From positions 5,146,001 through 5,210,000 of the forward strand of contig CP075492.1 in assembly GCA_021613535.1 (NCBI GenBank): a stretch of 64,000 bases of DNA, given 5' to 3'. The notes beneath the pieces were generated by a model. That model saw only the letters and a list, made by a program, of their open reading frames with translations. It did not search any database and was not told the DNA's origin. Source of the stretch: Adineta vaga (lineage: Eukaryota > Rotifera). This document shows positions 21,109 through 31,279 of this stretch, piece after piece. Within the stretch, counting starts at the first letter, position 1. Each line of letters begins with the position of its first letter. The translations under genes were made by a program, and so were the position numbers.

Positions 21109-22261
21109 ATGTCTTCCACAAAATCAACAGGTCTGGATAAAGTTACGCCACTACTAGTAAATGAATGGATTGTTGTTGAAGGTGATCCTTCGCTTTATGC
21201 ATCGTTCAATCATGAAAGTTTATGGCGATGTGGGACTAATGATGAATTTCAGCGATTATGTCATGGGATTCGACAACAATATATCAATGAGAATGGTCCT
21301 TTAGCTAACGTCAAACTTATCGACGCAATCCGTTTGTATTTCGACAGAGCACTTCAAAATAATGATCCAGAAGAGGTTGTCCGCGCTTATACAGCACAAA
21401 CGGGCTTCTATACACGACTGAATGAAGATCTTTCTCAAATGCCGACACACTGGTCAGGAACGAAACATGAACGAAGTATTGTTTCGATACTTTTATTTCA
21501 TCCTGAACTCCAACAATACAAGTATACAGGCGAAACACATCGTGGAATGATCATGTCATCGGATGTAGGTACTATATTTATGAACAAGTCTTTATTGAGC
21601 TCGTCAGAAGAATCAGAAAAAGCTCAAAGCTTTATGAAAGATCCTAAATCCTTTGTGAAACATGCGGTTATCTGCACGTATCGAATACAAAATGATAGTA
21701 CAGCTCTAAATATTGAAAGTCTTTCGATCTTTGAAGAAGAGAAAGAAGTTCTCATACTACCTTGTGTAACATTCAAAGTGAAAAGTATTAGAAAATCAAT
21801 TCGAAAGAACAGTGACGTCATCAAAAATCGATATGGAAGAAGGAGAAGAGCAAGATGGATGGAATGTAAAAATTTCGCGCCAAACACCACCTAAACATGG
21901 TGTATTGATAAAACAGATAAGTAGTAATAACACTAATAATGATGCTTGTTTTGGGAAAATGTTCAACGATGCGGAAGAAACAGGTAAAATTGACCCAGCT
22001 GATCTTGCTAAATGGAAGCAAAACGTTTCCGGAATCAATTCTTCTCGAGATAGTTATGAAAAGATATGGAATGATGCAAAGAACGGTAAATTTGATAGAC
22101 AAGATTTGGGAAATTGGAAGAAAGACAATAGTAGTGCTTCAAATGCCGGCGATCTTAATGATTTTGATGTGAAAAGTATTGATGATGGAAATAAGTCGTC
22201 TATTTTCACAGCATCTAATCAGCAATGTTATGCGGCATCAAACAAACCTGGCTCACATTAA
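21109..22261 (+). pseudogene. ART-domain gene, frameshifted after the ART domain
   Basis: The first frame (21109-21894) starts with the same MSS-T sequence as the next gene. It encodes an arginine-specific-type ART domain: YTAQTGFYTRLNEDL, the Arg motif ETHRGM, the Ser motif as LLSSSEE, and E-x-E within FEEEKEVLILPCVTFKV. Compared with the paralogue at 23190 it lacks the ankyrin region and about seven residues just after HRGMIMSS. A run of five A at 21823-21827 is one base longer than the paralogue's equivalent, shifting the tail out of frame. The true tail continues to 22261 in another frame, with the same two FNDA/WNDA tail repeats. As it stands, a 261-residue protein with a nearly complete ART core is made, so partial activity is possible. 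The shift could be a sequencing error. Confidence 0.75.
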
Positions 22262-23189
22262 TTATTTGAAATAAAAAAATTTTCAGCAAAGGATTTGATG
22301 ACGATTAAAGTATCAAGAAACAATAACAAACTTTTCTCAAAATGTTAATTTTTTATGACTTATTTGGCGTAGAAATGTGTGAGCGAATTGCTCTTTTATT
22401 CGTGTATTACATGATTAAGCTCAAACTTGTGATATTCAAAGTAAAATTACGGTCATTCATATAGAGATGTGTTCATTTAAGAACGAGAGAAAATGATTGA
22501 ATATTGAGATATAATCTTCTATTCGACTGTCTTTACTTTTTGAATAGCAACTTGTACAAAATATACAAAATTCCTTTTTCCGTCGGCGCAGAATCATTTG
22601 AAAATCGTGCTTTTTAATTACTTTTTATCGAAGAGTTTTGAAAAAGAATGTTAACACTTGAGACTAGATTGTGTATTTTGTATGGAATCTGCAGAAAAAC
22701 AACGTACACATTCTCTTCGAGTATTACACATCTACCACTCATTCCATTCACCGAAAAAAGTCGTTGCAAAAAAGCAAAGGTAAATATTATCTCGATGTTG
22801 TTTCTGTCTCCTACTTTTCGAGAATGTTGATAAATGCATCACAACGATATAAGTATCACATTCATGCTGGTAACCTCATATCATTTTTTCCATTATTGAC
22901 ACAGAAGTGTCTTCGCAACTATATTTGAATTGTTGTAATAACATAAATCCGCATTTACTTTTGAGGATAGAGATTCGCATCCATGACAACGACTATAGAG
23001 TTCATTAGAATTTTCCAATTCATTTATTATCGAAACATGCCTCTCATAGTACGAAACTGATTGTTGGTTTACGAGTGTTTTTTGTCATACCGACATAAAA
23101 TGAACCTTTTTTATATTCTCATATAGGTATTGAATGTATTCGTATATTTTAGTTTGTCTATTTCGCCACATAGCATTGTCGACGCAAAC
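22262..23189. other. Spacer between the two ART genes
   Basis: No supported coding frame. The right end (about 23140-23155) carries the TTTTAG acceptor-like site shared with the upstream paralogue, consistent with a 5' leader intron. Confidence 0.4.
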
Positions 23190-24734
23190 ATGTCTTCAAC
23201 AACAAAATCGAAGTCAGTTCACACCGTGAAGCCAGCGGTGCAACTTAGTAAATTCTATATGGCTTGTCGCAACAATGATATCGACACAGTCACTCAAATG
23301 TTACCATCCTTAACACTCGATGATATTGATCAAATGGAACCTAACGGTTCCACAGCTCTACATGCTGCAACTTATTATGGACACAAAGAAATAGTCAAAA
23401 TGCTTTTAGCAAAAGGTGCTCAGCGTACAATCAAAAATCGATATGATAGTACACCATTTGATGAAGCACAAACGGATGACATCAAAAAACTCTTTCGCCG
23501 TTCTGACAGCACTGGATCACCAACCAAAGATCGATTCGTAGGTAAGAACGGCTCATCCTTTGAATGGATCTTTGTCAAACATGATCCAGCAAGTTATGCA
23601 TCGTTCAATCGTGAGAGTCTCATGAAATGTCGAAATGATGAAGAATTTCAGCGATTATGTCATGGAATTCGACAACAATATATCAATGAGAATGGTCCTT
23701 TAGCTAACGTCAAACTTATCGACGCAATCCGTTTGTATTTCGACAAAGCACTTCGAAATAATGATCCAGAAGAGGTTGTCCGTGCTTATACAGCAGAAAC
23801 GGGCTTCTATACACGACTGAATGAAGATCTTTCTCAAATGCCAACACACTGGTCAGGAACGAAACATGAACGAAGTATTGTTTCGATACTTTTATTTCAT
23901 CCTGAACTGCAACAATACAAGTATACAGGCGAAACACATCGTGGAATGATCATGTCATCGGAAGATCTGAAAGAGTATGTTGTTGGTACCGTATTCATGA
24001 ATAAGACATTTCTGAGTACATCGAAAGACCCTAAGAAAACTGAAACGTTTATTGCATGTGCTCAGTCAGCGAAAAAATTAAAAGTCATTTGCAAGTATTC
24101 GATCAAACACAAAGAAACAGCGTTGGATATTGAAACGCTTTCGGAATTTGGACACGAGAAAGAAGTTCTCATACTACCATATGCTACATTCAAGGTGAAC
24201 GATATTCGAAAATCCACTGGAAAGAATAATGACATCACCGAAATCGATGTGGAAGAGATTGACGAGCAGGTGAAATGGACAAAGAAAAGCTCGTATCAAT
24301 CTTCACATAGTCATGTTGCATCGAAGACAAAAACAAATGCAAACAAAAATGCTGCTACGGGTGATGATGATGATAGTTACGATAAAATGTTCAAAGATGC
24401 ACAAGAAAAAAGTCACATTGATCCAGCTGATCTGGCTCAATGGGGAAAGAGTAGTTTTGGCACTGATTCTGGTGCAGATACATATGCAAAGATATGGAAT
24501 GATGCCAAGAAAGGGAAATTTAGTAAGAGTGATGTGGCAAAATGGAAGAAAGAAAGTGGTGCTGTTGGAAATGGGGATGATTCTGATTTAGATAGTTATG
24601 ATGGTGACAATGATCCATCTGTCTTTACCGCCTCGAATGAGCAAAGTTATGCAACGTCGAAGAAATTCAGTTCAAATAAACCATTTGACATGAAAAAGTT
24701 GATGTCGCAGATCGACGACGATAGTGATGATTAG
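23190..24734 (+). CDS. Ankyrin-repeat ADP-ribosyltransferase (R-S-E class)
   Basis: A 514-residue protein. The ATG at 23190 is chosen because the paralogue starts at the same MSS-T; the frame stays open 60 bp further up but passes an acceptor-like site. Residues about 20-105 hold ankyrin repeats (GSTALHAATYYGHKEIVKMLLAKGA). The ART domain follows, with YTAETGFYTRLNEDL, R251 in THRGM, S276 in FLSTS, and the catalytic E323-K-E325 in HEKEVLILPYATFKV. All R-S-E residues for NAD binding and arginine-type transfer are present. The C-terminal tail is acidic and contains two related units (SYDKMFKDA..DPADLAQW and TYAKIWNDA..SKSDVAKW). There is no signal peptide, so it is probably intracellular; ankyrins would choose partners. 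Targets are unknown. Confidence 0.85.
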   Translation: MSSTTKSKSVHTVKPAVQLSKFYMACRNNDIDTVTQMLPSLTLDDIDQMEPNGSTALHAATYYGHKEIVKMLLAKGAQRTIKNRYDSTPFDEAQTDDIKKLFRRSDSTGSPTKDRFVGKNGSSFEWIFVKHDPASYASFNRESLMKCRNDEEFQRLCHGIRQQYINENGPLANVKLIDAIRLYFDKALRNNDPEEVVRAYTAETGFYTRLNEDLSQMPTHWSGTKHERSIVSILLFHPELQQYKYTGETHRGMIMSSEDLKEYVVGTVFMNKTFLSTSKDPKKTETFIACAQSAKKLKVICKYSIKHKETALDIETLSEFGHEKEVLILPYATFKVNDIRKSTGKNNDITEIDVEEIDEQVKWTKKSSYQSSHSHVASKTKTNANKNAATGDDDDSYDKMFKDAQEKSHIDPADLAQWGKSSFGTDSGADTYAKIWNDAKKGKFSKSDVAKWKKESGAVGNGDDSDLDSYDGDNDPSVFTASNEQSYATSKKFSSNKPFDMKKLMSQIDDDSDD

Positions 24735-25385
24735 AGTAGCACAATACTAAAATAAACTTCTCTGTAAAAACATTCATTTTTTTATAATACGTATCTTGGA
24801 TTAGACAAGACAATGACTTTTATTTTAAAAAATTCTTATAGATTGTTCATGAAATTATCAGCGTGTTACTAGTCACAAGAAAATTAAGCCAAATTAAATA
24901 ATAAAAGTTTTTTTGGATGCACTATGTTCACAAACTTGTTTTCCTCGAACAACAATTTCATGCAATGTATAAAATTCAACAAATGAATATCCTAATACCA
25001 CGAAGTATAAATTTTAAGGAAATGGGCAACATCCAGTATAATTGGCACATATTCTTTCACATTCAATAAGACATACTACAAGAAATAGCAACATTTTAAT
25101 GTTTAATAGAGTTCATGACATTCACTCTAACGTAAGTTTCTTGCAATAAAGTAACGATTAAATAACTCATTTTGAAGAATGACTGATCGCAACGGAAAAT
25201 GATTACATGGGTGTTTAATATAATCCTATATGTGTGTAGTAACCATGATATAAACAGATGACATATGATCTACGCTTGAAAGGAAGAATGATAAACATAT
25301 AAAAATGAGCTTCAGAAAATAATGCGCATATATAGACTGGATGAATACGAACATTATATGAATAAGTAGTAATGTTCAGATTTTA
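24735..25385. other. Intergenic
   Basis: No supported feature; AT-rich with scattered stops in all frames. Confidence 0.4.
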
Positions 25386-25505
25386 TTAATAATGAAGTAT
25401 ATGACAGAACAAAGGTATCCCAGTCTTCAATAGCGTGACTGTATTCGAAGGCTCTGCTTTGAATTTTATTGTAAGATCGTCCATCGTTCTTAGGATAACT
25501 TTCAT
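25386..25505 (-). pseudogene. Ubiquitin-like fragment, copy A
   Basis: A 39-codon minus-strand frame starting MKVILRTMDDLTIKF then AEPSNTV, matching the first two strands and start of the helix of the ubiquitin fold (hydrophobic strand, turn, strand, then E-P-S-x-T-V). After about 31 residues the sequence goes out of register (GIPLFCH) and stops. The 3' flank (TTAATAATGAAGTA on the plus strand) is shared with copy B. Too short to fold as ubiquitin, so called a relic. Confidence 0.5.
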
Positions 25506-26305
25506 CTTTTAAAATATAACGAGTGAATAACTAATTCAAGACTGATATTATCTACGTATAGATTATATATAGACAATTTGGAAAGAGTACTGCTTTCTTT
25601 ATATCTTACGTGTTTGTTGGCAATTTCCTTTATTGACATTTATTTTCATACGCATTTTAGAATCGTGTTGTTGATATTTGACGGCACGTGGAATGAAAAT
25701 ATTTACAGAAGGGAGGAAAAATAAAAGGCGACCAAAAGGAACTTGCAAAATTTTTTCAACAAGAATAATTTATTACTACCCAATTAAATATATTAACCGC
25801 TAAACATCCAAAAAGTAGATGATCCTAACTGGCATAAAACTCTTTTGCTTTGACCGATGAATTAACTTTTAACTCATTACATTTTTTGTTTGATCTGAAG
25901 GCAATGATGATCAAGATATAAATACTAATATCAGTAAGTGTATGTTGGATGATAAAATCGATACATGTTAAGATCCACTGGAATTTGACTAAATTCACAC
26001 AGCGATACTTCATTCGAGCACATCAAATTTTACACATAGCAAAATGTCTTAAACTCTAAAAGATTCCGGTGGTTTTTGAGAAATATTAATATAATACGAA
26101 TTAGGCTTATAGAAATCTGCAAAAATTCGTTGAATCTACGAAAGTTTTCAATTAATACAAAATATGGATTCTCTCAGTCTATCAGTTGTGAAGATCCGCT
26201 TTCCCTCTCGATATCATGTCTCTCACAGAAAACTTATAAATATAATGATCAGATTTGATTAATAATGAAGTACTCAACTAAACAAAAGTACTTCAGTCGA
26301 ATTTT
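25506..26305. other. Spacer containing one arm of a segmental duplication
   Basis: The stretch about 25560-25715 (5' flank of UBL copy A) aligns with about 26500-26660 (5' flank of copy B). Shared strings include AAAGAGTACT, ATTTCCTT, ATTTTAG..C.TGTTG and TG.AATAAAAA-like blocks. No gene is supported in the rest. Confidence 0.5.
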
Positions 26306-26464
26306 TCAAACTTCGAGTTTACGATCATCAAATAGTAAGTGTTGCTTCTCATGTGTGAAACCTACTGTATTCTGAATCTTATCTTTTAATGGTTCAACTG
26401 TATACGAAGGCTCTAAGTCAAACATTAGTGCAATATTATCCATTGATATCTGGATAACTTTCAT
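26306..26464 (-). pseudogene. Ubiquitin-like fragment, copy B
   Basis: A 52-codon minus-strand frame that follows the ubiquitin fold for about two thirds of its length: MKVIQISMDN, strand 2, LEPSYTV, helix LKDKIQNTVGF (ubiquitin has V-K-A-K-I-Q-D-K-E-G-I here), then HEKQHLLFDDRKLE (ubiquitin Q-Q-R-L-I-F-A-G-K-Q-L-E), then a stop. The last strand and any GG tail are missing. It may be a small expressed UBL fragment or a decayed UBL gene. The homology to ubiquitin-like domains is clear by position-by-position pattern, not by any search. Confidence 0.6.
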
Positions 26465-27306
26465 CTTCCAAAATAATATTACTATCTATTAATTGTAAGT
26501 TATGATAAAAATATGCAAAGAGTACTACTTTTTTATATGTTAACTATTTGATGGCTATTTCCTTGAATGGCAATCGTTTGCTTTACCGTTATTTTAGTTC
26601 TGTTGCTGCTACTTGATGACATATGAAATAAAAACATTCAGGAAAGAATCTTACAACATTTGAATAACAACAATGATTTGCTTCTAGTTAACTTTGAAAA
26701 AAAAACGTTTTGATGCCAAGGTTCCATATAAATAAAGTATCTTGTGATAGATGTTAATCAGTAAGAAGATTAGCAGTAAGAATAGAGATGGTCTATATAT
26801 TATGGTTGGTATAATCCCAGCATTGTTAGCATAAGCACTGATATTATTTAAACCTGATGCTGTATGTTGTTGTTCACTAGAATAGGTACATTCAGCACAT
26901 TTCGCATACTTGAGTTAATGAATACTATGATTCAGTATGACTGATCATCAGTATTTATTCTGCTAGCTTTGTCAAGAACGACTAAAACTATATATGCCAT
27001 TTGATACAGGAGCTTCTTCACTCGTACCTGAATGTTCAAAATGTGTTTCTCTTTCGAATCGTTTCAAAATGTAATGGTGATGGTCATTAAAGGAGAAAAG
27101 AATTCAAGGAACTTTATTTCATTGTATTTTTTGCGTTGTATTTATTATTTGATATTCTTTTATATAAGCAAAGATCTATACCTTTTTTCTATCAGTTTTA
27201 GAAAGAGATTAGTTAAAGTAACTGTCGATAGTAATAAACTAGTTCTTTAGAAGCATTATGTTTCAAAAAATCGATTAGGAAACTATATATATTCATCAAA
27301 AGTAGT
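26465..27306. other. Intergenic; second arm of segmental duplication
   Basis: The first ~200 bp match the 5' flank of UBL copy A (see 25506 entry). The remainder shows nothing I can support. Confidence 0.4.
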
Positions 27307-28299
27307 TTATTGAAAATAAACTTTTCGTAACATTTCTCCAAATGTAAAATTATAATTCACAATCATAGTTTCATTGAATTCCGGATATTTTTCAAAATTT
27401 TCTTTAAACATATAACTTCTATGATCAATTAATACATGCATCGCGTAATAATTCTTCCACTCACTCCAATTTTTTGTAAACAGATACGAAGCAAATTTTA
27501 GATCAGCACCAAATAACAATTTAACTCGATGAATAAGATGAGGATATTTATCAAGTACAGCTGTTGTTGGTAATTCTCCACCATTATAATACCATAGATC
27601 AGATCGATAATCATGAAATGTATCTAACCACAGACGTAAAAATCTTGCATCTTTATGTGCAAGAAGCACTTGACTACCCATAAATTGTCCTTCATCCCAA
27701 TTTAAAACCATTTCATATTTTCTAAAACGATCTAAACTTTGTATAACATAAACATCACAATCTAAATATATGCCACCATATTCAGACAGAATTCGTGCAC
27801 GTTCTATATCCGAAGCATGATGTAAATTATATGAAGTATTTAATGGCCGACCATAGATTTCAACAGGTACAGAACGAGGTTTGATTTGAATAAGTTTATA
27901 TGTATCCGGCCATTTTTGTTGTAGTAGAAGCCAATATTTACCTTGAAATTGATCGACATTTGTATGAATATAGATCGTATCAGGTTGTTGTGCTAAATGA
28001 ACAGCACGAATATTAATAATTTCAGTGAATGAAAAATTTGTTTGATTAAAACGAATAAAATGTATGATATTTGGTATAATTAATGAATCAACGCCGGTTT
28101 CATTATTAAAACCATCGAAATTGTATCGTCCTGAAAGATGATTACTCGTCAATCGAAAACTATCATAAATAAGAATTATTGATATAAAACAAATTATAAA
28201 CGATCGAATCTATATTTCATCAGTCACAATTATTATATTTTCTTTAAAAAAAAGAATATCACTTACCTTTTTACGTGATAATAAATTTATAAGCATCAT
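27307..28299 (-). CDS. DXD-type glycosyltransferase (GT32-like, type II membrane)
   Basis: Two exons, 28299-28267 (11 codons) and 28209-27307, joined across a 57-nt intron in phase 0, giving 311 residues. The spliced N-terminus (short basic start, then RSFIICFISIILIYDSF) is a signal anchor, so the protein should sit in the Golgi with its catalytic domain in the lumen. Family signs are IPNIIHFIRF near the start of the domain, then ASDIERARILSEYGGIYLDCDV with the metal-binding D-C-D near residue 160, as in the DXD sugar-transferase family (alpha-1,4-galactosyl/mannosyl transferase-like, GT32). Later come NGGELPTTAV and a C-terminal region with several N-glycosylation sequons. Donor and acceptor sugars cannot be read. 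Confidence 0.82.
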
Positions 28300-29282
28300 T
28301 GAAGGAAATGAAACTATAGTCGTATAAATCAGAATAAACAATCTTTATACATGGAAGATATATAAAATCGGTATCTGAAAAGCTAAATAGAATACATATG
28401 GTTACTTGTTTTAAATTAAGATACAGTTTTTGTAACTAGTATACCGTATGGTGCATGAATAAATTATACAAAGAATAATTTGTTGACTCTTCCTTGTTTT
28501 TTTTTTATCGAAATGTCAGTTATTTGATTAATCTTATAATTATAGAGATAAGAATTATAATCTCATACATAGGTAGTTATTACTTTTCAATATTAATCAC
28601 TATTGAGTAAATATTTAAAGATTGTATTTATTGTCATTTATTGAGAATGTTTTGTTATGAATTTATTCATTGATTAGCGTATATCTATGTATCATATCTT
28701 CGTGACAATGAAATATATGAAAAAATCTGTTACTCATTTCTTTTTCTAATGAAAAAACGAAAAGAAACTTTGATTCTACTTTTATTTTATATCAATATTC
28801 ACAACTGCTAAGCTTTTTCACAAAGAAATAATATGCTCTTGTTACATTTTTACATCACTAAGATTATGAACAAAGATTGGTTTATTTAAAATCTCATCGA
28901 GTACATGATGTTGTTTGTTGTCGTCAACGAAATTTTTTGCTTTGTATGATTTAATAACAAGTTTAGAAAATGGAAAATATTTATCAATGCACTTCTAGTT
29001 TACTTGAACTATATCATGTTGTATATGTGTTAGCTGCGTACAATTTTTTTTCTTCTTAGCAACGATCGTGATTGACAAGGATCACTCTGTATGTTCTCTC
29101 TCTCTCTCTCTTTTTCCCAAAGAAAGATATATTAATCAATAACTATATGAGTTAGTGACTTATTCATGTATTTTATTAGAAGATAGACTTTTTATACAAG
29201 CAGAAAAATAAATTTACGGAATTGATCTGAAACACTTAATCAAAGTAATAAGAAAATAGATGACTGATATATATACATATAT
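28300..29282. other. Intergenic, with a CT microsatellite
   Basis: Nothing coding seen. A (CT)n run occupies about 29094-29112, and the sequence is otherwise plain AT-rich. Confidence 0.5.
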
Positions 29283-29888
29283 TTAAAAGACATGAGGAAT
29301 CAGTTTAGCCGGTACTTTTTTTGCATACTCAGCATAAGCGGATCCAAAATGTGCTCTTAATTCTTTTTCTTCAATATAAAGTCGATATAGAAAGACGAAT
29401 GTTGGTGGTATTACAATACCAACTAAACCAAGCCAATTATTAATTAATAATCCTAAACCAGCGAAAATCATCAGCATACCAGTATAGGATGGATGCCGCA
29501 TTTTTGCATACCATCCTGATTGAATTAATTCTTGTTTATCATTAATACGAATTTTTAATGTAAACCATTCACCAAGTTGTTGTATAGCTTGGTGTCTTAG
29601 GATACGACCCATGATAATCAAATATAAACTTAATGGAAGCGAAATGATATATCGAGAGAAAGTATTAAGGAATATTTTGAATCCATAACCTCGACGAACA
29701 TAATGAACGGAAAGAGTCATAGAACACATGACAATAAACCAAATGAAATAAAATGTTCCATGATCTTTGGATTTCGATCGTGTATTCGTTTTATTCAATG
29801 ATGATTTCGAAACTAAAGTATATATTTCAAATAGAAACCCCGGAATTCCGAATACAAGAAAAAGCATTACATCCAAATCGACAACCAT
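29283..29888 (-). CDS. Isoprenylcysteine carboxyl-methyltransferase-like membrane protein
   Basis: A 201-residue protein starting at the ATG at 29888 (the frame opens slightly earlier at a GTG, not used). It has four or five hydrophobic helices. The C-terminal half carries the ICMT/PEMT signature: LGEWFT...LIQSGWYAKMRHPSYTG, then a glycine-rich helix, a long hydrophobic hairpin with INNW, and EEKELRAHFGSAYAEYAKKVPAKLIP. The RHPSYTG plus EE..L...FG..Y..Y elements form the SAM and lipid pocket in this family. It probably methylates a small or prenylated lipid-like substrate in a membrane. The sequence looks closer to bacterial ICMT-family proteins than to the animal Ste14/ICMT enzyme, so a horizontal origin is possible. 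Confidence 0.78.
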   Translation of the reverse strand: MVVDLDVMLFLVFGIPGFLFEIYTLVSKSSLNKTNTRSKSKDHGTFYFIWFIVMCSMTLSVHYVRRGYGFKIFLNTFSRYIISLPLSLYLIIMGRILRHQAIQQLGEWFTLKIRINDKQELIQSGWYAKMRHPSYTGMLMIFAGLGLLINNWLGLVGIVIPPTFVFLYRLYIEEKELRAHFGSAYAEYAKKVPAKLIPHVF

Positions 29889-30262
29889 TTCTTTCACAAA
29901 CTCGAAATTTAATTTTTAAGATCTGATATGATATAAGAGATAAATAAATACCTGCTGTCCATAGTTTACCGCTTCTACAAACAGATGAGAGATGTCAGAA
30001 GTATCAAATAACAAAATGTCGGGACTTCTCGATAGATTTTAATTGAAAAAAAAGATCTTTTCGAAAATTAATGCTAACTTTCACATTGATATGATAATTT
30101 ATTTTACAATCCACTTATTGAATATGTCAACGGAGAAAAATAAAATGGAAATTCATATGCTATTCAGAGTGAGATATGCTACAATCTGGCAAGTTACAGT
30201 GGATAACAATTATGTTATCTTGCAGATAGAATAATTTAACTGATTGACAAGATCATTTGTTT
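29889..30262. other. Intergenic
   Basis: Short leader of the ICMT-like gene on the minus strand, with an ATATCAG acceptor-like site about 30-40 bp before its ATG. Nothing else is supported. Confidence 0.35.
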
Positions 30263-30711
30263 TTTATTACGGACAATATTGTGGCGAATGTGTTAGTTTT
30301 ATAAAGTATAAAAATAACGAAGTGTCCGACACGAAATGCTTTAGTATGTACTCAAGATTATCGTAGGACAAGTGCATGGGAACAAGGACAGCAGGTCAAT
30401 CTAAACGAAATTGGATGATTTAGATTTAAAGTTCATCTTTTTTTTGTATAGGTTAGAGATGTACGGATTTTGCAACATAGCAGTTGCTACATTTTCTAAT
30501 GGTAAGAAAATTTGCGTGAAAATATTAACATTATTTGTGATGATACACTTTAGGAATATATTCTGGCCATGCTGCTATCTATATAAGTCAGAATAATCAA
30601 GGTATTCAAGTATGGGATCAATGGCGAGGTCATCCAGTTAGTCAACGAACAATTCGTTGGAATAGATCAAGCACTTCAAATAATGGAAATTCATTTTATG
30701 CTATTGATTGA
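30263..30711 (+). pseudogene. Broken NlpC/P60-like (BPSL0067/CHAP-type) gene
   Basis: Pieces in order on the plus strand: GQYCGECVSFIK (30273-30308, the catalytic-Cys helix of NlpC/P60-like amidases), TSAWEQGQQ (about 30370-30392), a 57-60-nt intron ending TTTTTGTATAG, then AVATFSNG. A clean 52-nt intron (30502-30553) follows, then IYSGHAAIYISQNNQGIQVWDQWRGHPVSQRTIRW..., with the catalytic-His motif SGHAAIY, and a stop at 30709. The first two pieces are in different frames, and the middle exon needs a one-base correction to join the last. No start or signal peptide is evident. The fold is known in bacterial peptidoglycan or amidase effectors and appears in rotifer genomes; here the gene is dead or badly assembled. 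Confidence 0.62.
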
Positions 30712-31279
30712 TATTGTTTAATAAAATCTCGATTCTTTTCTTCAAAAGGGTTTTTTTCTCGATTGAATAAAAGAATAAGATTTCTATTCTATATACAGTA
30801 TAATTTATTGAATAGTAAAAATACTTTAAGATTATTACTTATATCTTATCGGCTCGTTTAACCAGGTGAAGTATATTCAGGGGTGTCATCAGTAAGGAAA
30901 GGTGACCCCCCTTAATTTACCAAACACACATATCTTCTAATCTCTTTGCATTAACTCTATACCATAAAATCAAAGAATTCTCTATGTATTCTTTTGATAA
31001 AAATAAGTGAAGAAACAAAAAAAGTATAAGTATAAAGATTAAAATATCAATACATATACATTCAGTTGATTTTAAATAAGTAGTTAATATTTTTGTTGAT
31101 TTTACGAGCTTACTGTTAAAAGTCATAAATTCTTAGATGAGAATTTTCTTCGTTGTAAGATTGATCGAAGTACGAGTAATATAAATTTTCAAAAGGTATA
31201 TAAATAACAATGTACAATAGCTATAAGTGAGATATTCGTAGGTATAGAATATGTGTATATAGTAAATTTTATATTTTAG
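30712..31279. other. Intergenic, 5' flank of RING gene
   Basis: No supported feature. An ATATTTTAG acceptor-like site ends directly before the RING-gene ATG, so a leader intron is possible. Confidence 0.4.

Noticed and set aside
21317-23937. Two nearly identical minus-strand frames opposite the ART genes
   Set aside because: They are antisense shadows of the conserved ART core; their similarity only reflects the paralogy of the sense genes.
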